Shown here one piece after another: positions 8,684-17,599 of a stretch of DNA of 64,000 nt. This DNA comes from Mycobacterium sp. GA-0227b (GTDB taxonomy: Bacteria; Actinomycetota; Actinomycetes; Mycobacteriales; Mycobacteriaceae). Each line of letters starts with the position of its first letter. The stretch's first letter is position 1. The DNA is taken from positions 186,001 through 250,000 of the forward strand of contig NZ_LQIK01000001.1 in the NCBI RefSeq assembly GCF_001499855.1. The letters are read 5' to 3'. Below the pieces are notes generated by a model. It made no database searches, had not been told where the DNA came from, and was given only the letters and a program-made list of their open reading frames with translations. The translations under genes and the position numbers were made by a program.

Positions 8684-9511
8684 ATGCGGGTGACCGAACA
8701 GATGAAGCGCGACTTCGCGAATGACGGCGCCCTCGTTGTACGCGAAATGTTCACGCCCGAACAGCTTCAGCGCGCACGCCAATGCTTTGACTACGGCATC
8801 GCCCACCCGGGCCAGGCCAGCAAGGTCTACGCGGGCACGGACGACGAGCACTTCAACGAGTACGGCAACCCTGCCAACGTCGAGCAGTACCTGGCGCTCA
8901 TCAAGGAACTCGGGCTCGACGAGTTCGTTGCCTCCCTGTGGGACTCGCAGCACGTGTGGTTCCTCGGCGAAGAGCTGTTCATCAAGTCGGGAGGGAAAGC
9001 CGGACGGTCACCGTGGCACCAAGACACCTCGTACATGCCGGCGAACGGCCCGCACCTGCTGAACATCTGGATCAGTTTCGAGCGGCTTCCCAAGGAGAAT
9101 GCGCTGGAAATCGTGCGGGGCTCACATCTCGGCACCCAATACGACGGCACCTCCTACCTCGATCCAACCGATCCCACGGCGCCGGCCTGGGGCGGCGACT
9201 TCTTTCCGCGGCTGCCGGACATCGAGGCCGAACGCAGGCAAGACCCGACGTCGTGGGACGTCGTCTCCTGGGATATCGCGCCGGGCGATGCGCTCGTGTT
9301 CCACTCTGGCACCCTGCATGGCGGCGCACCGGTGACGCCAACCTGCCCGACGCGCCACACATTGGTACTGCGGTTCTTCGGCGACAAGCTGTTCTACCGG
9401 CCACTGCCCGACAAGAAGCCGAACTACGGCGCCGATGCGAGCACGCTCAACGACCCGTCGCTGACCCCGGGCGACCCGTACCGATCCAGCTATTTCGCCC
9501 AACTGCGCTGA
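8684..9511 (+). CDS. Phytanoyl-CoA dioxygenase (PhyH) family Fe(II)/2-oxoglutarate oxygenase
   Basis: A 275-residue non-haem iron oxygenase. The first two iron ligands are the HxD of SPWHQDTSY near residue 114, and the distal histidine is in SGTLHGGAP near 220, with an R further on for 2-oxoglutarate (TRHTLVLRF). GAAGGAG is 7 nt before the chosen ATG; in-frame ATGs just upstream overlap that site. It presumably hydroxylates the pathway substrate or an acyl-CoA intermediate. The substrate is not readable from the sequence. Confidence 0.88.
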   Translation: MRVTEQMKRDFANDGALVVREMFTPEQLQRARQCFDYGIAHPGQASKVYAGTDDEHFNEYGNPANVEQYLALIKELGLDEFVASLWDSQHVWFLGEELFIKSGGKAGRSPWHQDTSYMPANGPHLLNIWISFERLPKENALEIVRGSHLGTQYDGTSYLDPTDPTAPAWGGDFFPRLPDIEAERRQDPTSWDVVSWDIAPGDALVFHSGTLHGGAPVTPTCPTRHTLVLRFFGDKLFYRPLPDKKPNYGADASTLNDPSLTPGDPYRSSYFAQLR

Positions 9512-9528
9512 CTGACGGAGACGCTGCC

Positions 9529-9915
9529 ATGAAAGAAGTCGTCCCGGCATGGATGAAACCGATCTACGACGCCTACCACTTCGCGCCCGCGGTGATCGAC
9601 GGCGACTACCTACGGTGCTCGGGAATGATCGGTCTGCGTCCCGATCTGACCGTCCCCCGGGATCCGACGCAACAGTTCACGTTGGCCTTCGAGAACCTGC
9701 GCGGGCTGCTGGAGGAGGCGGAACTCACGTTCGCAGACGTGACCGAGATGACGACTTACCACGTGGGGCTGCAGGCCCACCAACATGCGTTCGCCGCCGT
9801 CAAGGACGAATTCATGACCCCGCCGCATGCGGCGTGGACAGCCATCGGGATTTCCGAATTAGCCGTTCCGGGAGCGCTGGTCGAGATCCAAGTCACGGCC
9901 CGGATGAACCACTAG
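9529..9915 (+). CDS. RidA/YjgF/Rid family deaminase
   Basis: A 128-residue protein that in this family hydrolyses reactive imines or enamines to ketones plus ammonia. It shows the typical pattern: substrate-facing start region (YHFAPAVIDGDYLRCSGMIG), a helix FENLRGLLEEAELTFADV, MTTYHV and the C-terminal PGALVEIQVTAR. It starts 17 nt after the PhyH stop behind ACGGAG. Lying next to an amine oxidase, it probably clears the imine product. It shares its DNA with a longer frame that I regard as non-coding. Confidence 0.9.
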   Translation: MKEVVPAWMKPIYDAYHFAPAVIDGDYLRCSGMIGLRPDLTVPRDPTQQFTLAFENLRGLLEEAELTFADVTEMTTYHVGLQAHQHAFAAVKDEFMTPPHAAWTAIGISELAVPGALVEIQVTARMNH

Positions 9916-9935
9916 AGACCTCCAGGAGTGCCCCA

Positions 9936-11435
9936 ATGCCGACCACGACGACCAGCCATACGCAGACGACGGACTTCGACGTCCTCATTGTCGGCGCCGG
10001 GATCTCCGGCATCGGCGCCGCCTATCACCTCAAGACTCGCCGACCGGGCACCTCGTTCGCCGTGTTGGAGGGACGCGACTCGATCGGCGGCACGTGGAGT
10101 CTGTTCCAGTACCCCGGCATCCGATCGGACTCGGACATGCCCACCTTCGGCTACAGCTTCAAGCCGTGGACACACCGCAAGTCGATCGCCGACGGACACA
10201 TCATCCTGGACTATTTGCAGCAGACCGTCACCGAGAACGGCCTGGCCGAGCACATCCGATTCGGCTATCGAGTGCTCAGCGCGGAGTTCGACTCGTCAGC
10301 GGGACGGTGGACAGTCACCGCTACGCAGTCCGCGAACGGCACAACGACTTTCACGGCGCAGTTCCTGTTCCTGGGCACCGGGTACTACGACTACGAGACT
10401 GGGTTCACACCCGAGTTCGCCGGTGTCGGGGACTTCGAGGGCCAGATCGTGCACCCGCAGCACTGGCCGGACGACCTCGACTACACCGGAAAGCGCATCG
10501 TCGTCATCGGCAGCGGCGCAACGGCTGTCACACTGATTCCGTCGATGGCCGACAAGGCGAGCCACATCACGATGCTGCAACGCTCGCCGAGCTACGTGTT
10601 CACGATTCCCGCCGAGGACCCGATCGCCAACAGACTGAACAAGCTGATCGGCCATGAGCGCGCGTACAACATTGTGCGGCGTAAGAACATCGCGCTGGCC
10701 CGCGGACTCTTCAAGGCTTGCAAGCGCGCACCGAAGCTGATGCGCCGTCTGCTGATCGCCAATGTGGCTCGCCAGCTTCCCAAGCACTTCGACGTCGACA
10801 CGCACTTCACCCCGCGCTACGACCCGTGGGACCAGCGGCTGTGCATGGTGCCCAACGGCGATCTGTTCAAGACGCTCTCGACCGGGCGCGCCTCGGTCGT
10901 CACCGACCGGATCACTCGCTTCACCAAGACCGGCATCCTGCTGGAGTCTGGTCAGGAGTTGGCCGCCGACATCGTCATCACCGCAACGGGACTCAACATG
11001 GTGCCGTTTGGCAAGATTACGCTCAGCGTCGACGGACGGCATGTGCATCTGCCGGACACCACGATCTACAAGGCGATGATGCTTTCCGGTGTGCCCAACC
11101 TCGCATTCGCCGTGGGCTATACGAACATCTCCTGGACGCTGAAGGTGGACCTGGTCTGCGAACACTTCTGCCGGCTGCTCGACTACATGGATGCCCATGG
11201 CTATGGCACCGTCGAGCCGGTACTCGACGATCCGCACATGGAGCGCGTGCCGGCGATGGACATGAGCTCGGGCTATGTCCAGCGGGCGATCGCGAAGTTC
11301 CCGCGCGGAGGAACCAGCGGCCCGTGGGCGTTCAAGCACGCGTACGAAATGGACGCCGAACGGCTGCGTGAGGGCCCGGTCGAGGATGACGCGTTGAAGT
11401 TCACGCCCGCCAAGCCGGCAGTGCTGATGTCGTGA
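9936..11435 (+). CDS. Baeyer-Villiger-type flavin monooxygenase (EthA-like)
   Basis: Inserts oxygen next to a ketone to give an ester or lactone, using FAD and NADPH. The 499-residue length matches EthA-type enzymes. Visible motifs: first Rossmann motif VGAGISGIGAAYHL near residue 20, the Baeyer-Villiger fingerprint FEGQIVHPQHWP near 170, and the second Rossmann motif IGSGATAVTL near 190. The start ATG follows a CCAGGAG site. Position after amine oxidase and RidA suggests that it takes the resulting ketone. The true substrate is inferred. Confidence 0.93.
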   Translation: MPTTTTSHTQTTDFDVLIVGAGISGIGAAYHLKTRRPGTSFAVLEGRDSIGGTWSLFQYPGIRSDSDMPTFGYSFKPWTHRKSIADGHIILDYLQQTVTENGLAEHIRFGYRVLSAEFDSSAGRWTVTATQSANGTTTFTAQFLFLGTGYYDYETGFTPEFAGVGDFEGQIVHPQHWPDDLDYTGKRIVVIGSGATAVTLIPSMADKASHITMLQRSPSYVFTIPAEDPIANRLNKLIGHERAYNIVRRKNIALARGLFKACKRAPKLMRRLLIANVARQLPKHFDVDTHFTPRYDPWDQRLCMVPNGDLFKTLSTGRASVVTDRITRFTKTGILLESGQELAADIVITATGLNMVPFGKITLSVDGRHVHLPDTTIYKAMMLSGVPNLAFAVGYTNISWTLKVDLVCEHFCRLLDYMDAHGYGTVEPVLDDPHMERVPAMDMSSGYVQRAIAKFPRGGTSGPWAFKHAYEMDAERLREGPVEDDALKFTPAKPAVLMS

Positions 11436-11449
11436 ATGGGAGAACCACA

Positions 11450-12439
11450 ATGAAGGATTTCACGTTTCCCAGCCACGGCGTCAGCTGCGCCGCCTGGCAC
11501 GTACCCGCCACTACCGACGCACTGGCCGACGCCGACGGCCGGCCGTGCGTGGTCATGGGCCACGGCTTCGGCGGCACCCGCGACAGCGGCCTGCTGGACT
11601 ATGCCGAGCCCTTCGCCGCTGCCGGAATCGACGCACTGGTCTTCGACTATCGCGGATTCGGCGACTCCGAAGGCTTACCACGCCAGGACGTTTCGGTCAT
11701 CCGTCAGCGGCAGGACTACCACGCTGCCATCGCGGCCGCGCGGCACCTGCCCGGCGTCGACTCGGATCGCATTGCATTGTGGGGATATTCGTACGGCGGC
11801 GGACACGTCATCGCGGTCGCGGCGCAGGACCCACACATCGCAGCGACCGTTTCGATGAACCCCGCCATGGACGGGCGTGCGACGCTGGCGCGGATACTGC
11901 GGCAAGGTGGAGGCGGTCTGCTGGCACGGCTGACCGGACATGGATTGCGCGACATGGCGCGTGCCGTCACCAAGCGGTCGCCGCATCTTGTACCGGTGGT
12001 GGGGCAGCCTGGGACGACGGCGATGATCACGGCCCCTGGCGCCGAAGAGGCTTACTACGCGATGGCCGGGCCGACCGCGCGTAATGAGGTCTGCGCCCGC
12101 CACGCGCTCCAGGTAGCGCTGAACCGTCCCGTCACATTCGCCAGCCACCTGGCCTGCCCGATGCTCATGCAGGTCGGCACCAACGACGCTGTGGTACCTC
12201 CCCGCGCGGCGCGCCGCGCGGCCGAAAAGGCCGGATACTGGGCACAACTGCGCGAATATCCCATCGACCATTTGGACGTCTTCGGCGATCCGTGGCGCCA
12301 GCAGGCGCTGGCCGATCAACTGGACTTTCTGACGCGCGTTCTCGACCCGTCGCGTGCATCCGACATTCACCTTCGAGCAGTGGCCCAGCCGCAACGGAGT
12401 GGCCGTCGGGTTCTGAAGCTTCCGTGGCTGGTTTCGTGA
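11450..12439 (+). CDS. Alpha/beta hydrolase (dienelactone/esterase-like)
   Basis: A 329-residue serine hydrolase with VVMGHGFGGTRD forming the oxyanion hole, nucleophile elbow GYSYGGGH near residue 118, an aspartate in VGTNDAVVPP near 245 and a histidine in PIDHLDVF near 270. GGGAGA lies 8 nt before the ATG; the gene begins 14 nt after the monooxygenase stop. It is well placed to hydrolyse the ester made by that enzyme. A related paralogue is at 23734-24636. Confidence 0.88.
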   Translation: MKDFTFPSHGVSCAAWHVPATTDALADADGRPCVVMGHGFGGTRDSGLLDYAEPFAAAGIDALVFDYRGFGDSEGLPRQDVSVIRQRQDYHAAIAAARHLPGVDSDRIALWGYSYGGGHVIAVAAQDPHIAATVSMNPAMDGRATLARILRQGGGGLLARLTGHGLRDMARAVTKRSPHLVPVVGQPGTTAMITAPGAEEAYYAMAGPTARNEVCARHALQVALNRPVTFASHLACPMLMQVGTNDAVVPPRAARRAAEKAGYWAQLREYPIDHLDVFGDPWRQQALADQLDFLTRVLDPSRASDIHLRAVAQPQRSGRRVLKLPWLVS

Positions 12440-14103
12440 CCGCGCCCGAAGCGTCGGCCGGCATCGACGTAGTCCTGGCCGCCTCCGCTTTCGAGACAGT
12501 GCGCGACCGTATCCCGGCCGCGGAACTGCTTCGAATGGCTGGGGCCATCGTGCGCCGCCCCGGTCCGGCGGCACAGGAAGTCACGGAATTGGCCCGTCGC
12601 CTCGCATCGATCACCCGCGGCTCCGACACGCCGGCGGATCGGCGATTCACCGACCGCGCTTGGCAGGACAACCCTTTGATGCGTCGGCTGGCGATGAGCT
12701 ACCTGGCCTCGTGTGCGGCCGTCGAGCGCATCGTCATCGACGCCGACGTGGACTGGCGCACCAAGGAACGCGTTCGCCTATTCGTCGACAACGTGCTCGC
12801 GGCCGCTGCCCCCACCAACAATCCGCTGGCCAATCCATCGTCACTCAAACAGGCAATTGACACCGGAGCCACCAGCTGGATTCGCGGACTGCGCCACCTG
12901 AGCGCCGATATGCGGTCGCGGCCACGGATTCCCGCGCTGGTCGACTCCACACAATTCACTGCCGGCGAGAACATCGCGGCCACCCCGGGCAAGGTTGTGT
13001 TGCGCAATGACCTGTTCGAACTGATTCAGTACCAGCCGACCACCGAACGCGTCGACGAGGTACCCGTCCTTATGGTGGCCTCCCCGGTCAACAAGTACTA
13101 CCTGCTCGACCTGAATCCGAAAACCTCAGTCATCGCGGCCGAAGTCGCCCGCGGCCGACAGGTTTTCGTCGCCTCCTGGGTCAACCCCGACCCGCAGCAC
13201 GCCGACGCCGACCTGGACGCCTACGTACGCAGCGTCATGACGATGCTCGATGCCATCGCCGACATCTGCGGTTGCGCCCGGTCGCACCTCCTCGGCTTGT
13301 GCGGCGGCGGGCTGATCGCTTTGGCAGCCGCCGGCTACCTGGCGGCGTGCGGCCAACAAGACCGGCTGGCCACGCTGACCCTCGGCATCGCCGTGATCGA
13401 CTTCGAGCGCGGCGGCCTGCCGGGAGCCCTGCTGGATCGAAAGATTGCCGACCGTGCGATCAAACGCGCGGAGCGGGCCGGCTACTTCGACGGGCTGAAC
13501 ACGGCCGCCGTCTTCGCGTGGCTTCGACCCAACGAGGGCATCTGGGCCAACGTCGTCAACAACTATCTGCTCGGCGAACGTCCCCCCGCGATCGAGATGC
13601 TGTACTGGGCGGCCGACCAAACCAACCTGACCGCCGCGCTTGGCCGCGATCTGCTCGAGATCACGCTGGGCAACAGCTTGACCGTTCCCGGCGCGGTCGA
13701 GGTGCTCGGGCTGCCACTGGACCTGAGCAAGATGACCGTCGACACCTATGTGCTGGGCGCGTCGACCGACCACATCACTCCCTGGCGCGACTGCTACCGC
13801 ACTCGCTCGGTGGTGGGCGCGGCGACGACGTTCGTGCTCGCCCGCGGAGGTCACGCTGTGGCGATCGCAACCCCACGCGGCGCGCCGAAGGGCAGCTATC
13901 GCACCGGGGATTCCTCGTCGGCCGAACCCGACGAATGGCTGAGCGGCTCGACCGAGACTGCCGGCAGCTGGTGGGACCACTGGAACGACTGGATCGCCAA
14001 ACGTACGCCCGAAAAACGCCCGGCTCCTGCCGTACTCGGCAGCCACACCCATCCGCCGCTCGGCGACGCACCTGGCGATTACGTGAAGCGCCGACTCGAG
14101 TGA
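12436..14103 (+). CDS. Polyhydroxyalkanoate synthase-like alpha/beta hydrolase (PhaC family)
   Basis: A 555-residue protein of the poly(3-hydroxyalkanoate) polymerase family. The nucleophile elbow is LLGLCGGGLIA, with cysteine in place of serine as in PhaC, and the other catalytic residues sit in STDHITPW (Asp) and RGGHAVAI (His). The GTG start overlaps the upstream hydrolase stop (GTGA), so the two are translationally coupled. It could polymerise hydroxyacyl-CoA made by the pathway, or act as a hydrolase or transferase in this context. Which of these is not decidable from the sequence. Confidence 0.85.
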   Translation: MTAPEASAGIDVVLAASAFETVRDRIPAAELLRMAGAIVRRPGPAAQEVTELARRLASITRGSDTPADRRFTDRAWQDNPLMRRLAMSYLASCAAVERIVIDADVDWRTKERVRLFVDNVLAAAAPTNNPLANPSSLKQAIDTGATSWIRGLRHLSADMRSRPRIPALVDSTQFTAGENIAATPGKVVLRNDLFELIQYQPTTERVDEVPVLMVASPVNKYYLLDLNPKTSVIAAEVARGRQVFVASWVNPDPQHADADLDAYVRSVMTMLDAIADICGCARSHLLGLCGGGLIALAAAGYLAACGQQDRLATLTLGIAVIDFERGGLPGALLDRKIADRAIKRAERAGYFDGLNTAAVFAWLRPNEGIWANVVNNYLLGERPPAIEMLYWAADQTNLTAALGRDLLEITLGNSLTVPGAVEVLGLPLDLSKMTVDTYVLGASTDHITPWRDCYRTRSVVGAATTFVLARGGHAVAIATPRGAPKGSYRTGDSSSAEPDEWLSGSTETAGSWWDHWNDWIAKRTPEKRPAPAVLGSHTHPPLGDAPGDYVKRRLE

Positions 14104-14837
14104 CGGACACTCCTGTGCCTCAACAGGTTTGGTGGGGACATCCGTTGCGCGAACTGCGCTGGTACGGCGAACTCGCTCGGCTGCTGTCCGACCCGATCAT
14201 GCGCGGACGCGGCGTACCGCACGGCGACGGCCGGGCCGTGGTGCTGCTGCCCGGCTTCCTGGCCTCCGATCAGTCGCTGGCGCTGCTGGCGCGCTTTCTG
14301 CGCCGAATCGGCTATCAGCCGATCGTTTGCGGCATCCTGTTCAACTCCGGTTGTGGACGCACATTCGATCAACGAATGATCGCCCGTGTTATCGGCGCGC
14401 ACCAGCGCACAGGCAGACGCGTTGCCGTCATCGGGCACAGCCGCGGTGGCCAATACGCACGATCGCTGGCTGCGCGCTATCCCGAGCACATCTCCCATGT
14501 CATCACCCTGGCCGGCGCCGTCGCAGACCCGCTGGATGTGGCGGTCCTGACCAAACGAGCCGCAGCGATGATGCGCCACACGCTCACCCGACGCGACGCC
14601 GAGCGCCGCACTCTCGGATGCCTCAGCCTCACCTGCCAATGCGAGTTCGCCCGCGGATACCACCAACCGTTCCCCGAAAACGTCCGATACACCTCGATCT
14701 ACTCACGCACCGACGGGGTGGTGCGCTGGCAGGCATGCGTTGCCGACGACGTGACCTGCGCCGAAGTCCCGGGCACACATCTCGGCATGGCCTTCAACCG
14801 GCACGCCTACCGCGAAATCGCACGCGCACTGGCATAG
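14100..14837 (+). CDS. Alpha/beta hydrolase, lipase-like
   Basis: A 245-residue protein with LLPGFLASDQSL as the oxyanion segment and nucleophile elbow IGHSRGGQYA near residue 105; a histidine in GTHLGMAFN is near 230. Its GTG start overlaps the PhaC-like stop (GTGA). It ends the amine oxidase operon. PHA synthase-like genes are often paired with small hydrolases that act as depolymerases, which is a plausible but unproven role. Confidence 0.85.
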   Translation: MTDTPVPQQVWWGHPLRELRWYGELARLLSDPIMRGRGVPHGDGRAVVLLPGFLASDQSLALLARFLRRIGYQPIVCGILFNSGCGRTFDQRMIARVIGAHQRTGRRVAVIGHSRGGQYARSLAARYPEHISHVITLAGAVADPLDVAVLTKRAAAMMRHTLTRRDAERRTLGCLSLTCQCEFARGYHQPFPENVRYTSIYSRTDGVVRWQACVADDVTCAEVPGTHLGMAFNRHAYREIARALA

Positions 14838-14907
14838 CCGCGGTCAGGTGGCCCTGGAAAACGCCTTCAGCGCCGGCCCCGGCGTCTAGCGAATAGAGTT
14901 TTACGGC

Positions 14908-16020
14908 ATGGCGGCAGACGCCGAGTTCGAGGCGCTGGGCCTGCTCGACGGCCTCGAGGGCGCCGCGCGGCAGGACCGCGCTGAGCTGATCTCCTGGTTA
15001 CTCGATCAGGGCTTCAGTCTCGCGCAGATCCGGGAGTCAATTGCAGCGCCCGTGATGTTGCCCGCGCACCGCGCACTTGGCGATGACGGGACCTCTGTGT
15101 CCGCGCGCAAAATCTCCGAGTCGACCGGGATAGAGCTGCGTTTGGTGCAGCGCCTGCAGCGTGCCATTGGCATGCCGAGAATCGACGACCCCGACGAGCC
15201 TGTTCTGCCACGCGCGGACGCCGATGCGGTGAGGCACGCAAAGACCTTCTTGGATCTCGGATATGACCCCGACGACGTGGTTGCCGTCATGCGGGTGCTT
15301 GTGGAGAGCCTGGGGCATGCCGCGGCGATGATGCGGGAAGCTGCCCTGAAAACCTTGCTGCGGCCTGGGTCTTCAGAGATCGAGTTGGCGCGGGCGACCG
15401 AGCGACTGGCCGAGGTGGCGGCTCCCCTGATCGGACCGATGATGGACGACCTGTTACGTCTGGAACTACGACATTCGTTCGCGTTGGAGGCCGTCAACGC
15501 AGCAGAACGCGCCGCCGGCTCCCTGCCCGGTGCGCGACCAGTCACCGTCGCCTTCGCCGATCTCGCGGGTTTCACATCGCTCGGCGAGGCTCTACCGGCC
15601 GAGGAACTCGAACGCATAGCCAGCCGGCTCGCCGAACTCGCCCACGAGGTGGCGATCACACCGGTGCGGTTCGTGAAATCGATTGGCGACGCTGTGATGC
15701 TGGTCTGCGCGGATGCCGCGCCGCTGCTGCAAGCCGTGCTGGACTTGGCTGATGCAGCGAAAGCAAACCGATTGCCGGACTTGCGGATAGGCCTGGCGTC
15801 CGGATCAGCTGTCACCCGCGCCGGCGATTGGTTCGGCAGTCCGGTCAATCTGGCCAGCCGGGTGACAGCCAGCGCCCAGCCTGGGACCATACTCGTCACA
15901 GAATCGACGCGCGACGCCGTCGACAGCCTGCCCAACCTGAATTGGGTTTCGGTAGGCGCGCGACGGCTCAAAGGCGTCAGCGCCGAAGTGAAGCTCTTCC
16001 GAGCCGAACGCAGCAGCTAA
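14908..16020 (+). CDS. Class III adenylate cyclase with N-terminal regulatory domain (Rv1264-like)
   Basis: Makes cAMP from ATP. Residues 1-190 form a helical regulatory domain resembling the autoinhibitory, pH-sensing part of mycobacterial Rv1264. Residues 205-365 are the cyclase domain: metal aspartates in FADLAGFTSLGE and KSIGDAVML, where the lysine also contacts adenine, and the transition-state pair in SPVNLASRV. No membrane segment is seen. It stands alone, 70 nt after the hydrolase operon. Confidence 0.9.
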   Translation: MAADAEFEALGLLDGLEGAARQDRAELISWLLDQGFSLAQIRESIAAPVMLPAHRALGDDGTSVSARKISESTGIELRLVQRLQRAIGMPRIDDPDEPVLPRADADAVRHAKTFLDLGYDPDDVVAVMRVLVESLGHAAAMMREAALKTLLRPGSSEIELARATERLAEVAAPLIGPMMDDLLRLELRHSFALEAVNAAERAAGSLPGARPVTVAFADLAGFTSLGEALPAEELERIASRLAELAHEVAITPVRFVKSIGDAVMLVCADAAPLLQAVLDLADAAKANRLPDLRIGLASGSAVTRAGDWFGSPVNLASRVTASAQPGTILVTESTRDAVDSLPNLNWVSVGARRLKGVSAEVKLFRAERSS

Positions 16021-16087
16021 CCGGCTCTCCAGTGAGCGTCCCTAGAATTGCTGTGCTGCACTGTATCTCGCCACGGAACCCGGTCAC

Positions 16088-17449
16088 TCAACGGCTGTCC
16101 ACCGACGCTCGTCCCGGCAGGCACTTCGATAGAGCTTCGATGACCTCGTTGGCTGCGCGCAAGCCCGATTCGATGGCCCCGTCGAGGTAACCGGGGTGGT
16201 GACTGGCTGTCTCGGCGCCGGCCCAATGGATGTCACCGACAGGTGCGGATGGCACGGGGGCCAGCCCTTCGGTGCTTCCCGGGCAGGGCAATGCGACGTA
16301 ACCGCCGCCGACGTTTTCGTCGAGGTGCCAGGATTTCTCGTGCCAGCCGGCTGGCTCGAGCACTTCGGATCCAAGGTGTCGGGCCACCGCGTCAAGTACC
16401 GCGGTGCGACGCCCGGCTGCATCGAGCCCATCGAGTTCGCGTGCCTCTGGTCCTGCCACGAGCACACACAGGTGTCCGGGCCCATTGGGCGGGGTGGTGT
16501 CGAAAACGGCCCTGCCGGGGTTGTCGAGGACGATCAACTCACCGCGACTGCGTTCTCGCCAGAAGGGTCGGTCGTAGACGGCGATCGCCTTGTAGACCGA
16601 GCCCATGTAGGTGTTGCGGGACAGCGCGACCCGGTCGGAGGGAAGCGGTGGTTCGAACCTGATGCGTCCGGCGATCGGCGGCGGAACGGTGACGATGACT
16701 TTGGCGGCTCGGATGTCGCCGGAGGTGGTGCGGACGGTGACGCCGCGGTCACCTCGGTCAATCGCTGTGACGCGGCGGCTCAAGCAGACTCGCGGACCGA
16801 GCTCGGCGGCCAACCCGTCGACCAGTGCCCCTGCCCCTTCGGCGAGCAACGATTCTTGAGCGCCACCGGTGGTTGACAGCATGGTCTTCAGACCGCCCTG
16901 TTGGCGGATCGTGTTCACCATGGCGTGGATCGAGAAGCGATCCAGGTCGGCGGTCCAGGAGATCAATGCGATGACTTCGAGTAGCCGTCGCGCCGTGCGC
17001 CCCGGGAGCCTGCGCAGCCACGCGTCAACGGTCACCGTGTTCCATCGCTGCGACGCTCGGCTGCGCGACAACAGCTCGACGCCGCCAAGGACGAGACCGG
17101 CCAGAAGCATCGACGGCGAGATCGGCCGTATGCGGCGGGATCCCGCGATCACGTCCGGTAACGGGCTTGTGTGCATCCGGAACTGGGTGAGGCCCAGCTC
17201 GGCGGCCAGGTCCACGATGTGGTGGTGGTTGTGGCCGATCCACTGCCCGCCCAGGTCCACCCGCGAGCCCAGAGCGGTCGTTTCGGTCATCGCTCGTCCG
17301 CCCAGCCTGTCGGCCGCCTCGAGCATGAGGACGTCGACGCCTTGTCGGTGCAGCTCGCGGGCTGCCATCAGTCCGGACAATCCCGCACCTACCACCGCCA
17401 CCGTTGTGGACCGCGGCGTTTCCGTCGTCGGTGCCGGGTGTTGAGTCAT
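16088..17449 (-). CDS. Flavin-dependent amine oxidase (second copy)
   Basis: A 453-residue FAD enzyme of the monoamine oxidase family. FAD motif VAVVGAGLSGLMAARELH near residue 15, LEAADRLGGRAMT, GGQWIGHNHHH, and the C-terminal IHWAGAETASHHPGYLDGAI. The ATG at 17449 places the Rossmann motif at the usual distance; upstream in-frame codons cross the operator region and look non-coding. A palindrome at 17512-17525 identical in half-site to that upstream of the neighbouring TetR implies repression by that TetR. It differs clearly in sequence from the copy at 7343. Confidence 0.9.
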   Translation of the reverse strand: MTQHPAPTTETPRSTTVAVVGAGLSGLMAARELHRQGVDVLMLEAADRLGGRAMTETTALGSRVDLGGQWIGHNHHHIVDLAAELGLTQFRMHTSPLPDVIAGSRRIRPISPSMLLAGLVLGGVELLSRSRASQRWNTVTVDAWLRRLPGRTARRLLEVIALISWTADLDRFSIHAMVNTIRQQGGLKTMLSTTGGAQESLLAEGAGALVDGLAAELGPRVCLSRRVTAIDRGDRGVTVRTTSGDIRAAKVIVTVPPPIAGRIRFEPPLPSDRVALSRNTYMGSVYKAIAVYDRPFWRERSRGELIVLDNPGRAVFDTTPPNGPGHLCVLVAGPEARELDGLDAAGRRTAVLDAVARHLGSEVLEPAGWHEKSWHLDENVGGGYVALPCPGSTEGLAPVPSAPVGDIHWAGAETASHHPGYLDGAIESGLRAANEVIEALSKCLPGRASVDSR

Positions 17450-17511
17450 CTGTAGTCTTCCGCCCGCCGCCCGAGCACGCAGGGAGGCGTGCTTCGGCAA
17501 TCTAAATATAA

Positions 17512-17525
17512 GTCGGTCGACCGAC
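17512..17525. promoter_or_regulatory. TetR operator upstream of amine oxidase
   Basis: GTCGG-TCGA-CCGAC, a perfect 14-nt palindrome 63 nt upstream of the amine oxidase start. The half-sites and 4-nt spacing are the same as in the site before the TetR gene (18274-18295). Confidence 0.7.
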
Positions 17526-17599
17526 CGAGACTTTACGGTAACGCACCGAGGGGCGTGAGCGCAATGGCCCGGCGATCCGGTCACAGTCGCTTGGGGCGG

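Noticed and set aside
9549..9935. N-terminal extension of the Baeyer-Villiger monooxygenase
   Set aside because: It overlaps the RidA gene out of frame and has no conserved sequence; the ribosome site and Rossmann motif place the start at 9936.
13272..14099. Upstream extension of the hydrolase at 14100
   Set aside because: The extension overlaps the PhaC-like gene and is Arg-rich shadow. The GTGA overlap start at 14100 is better.
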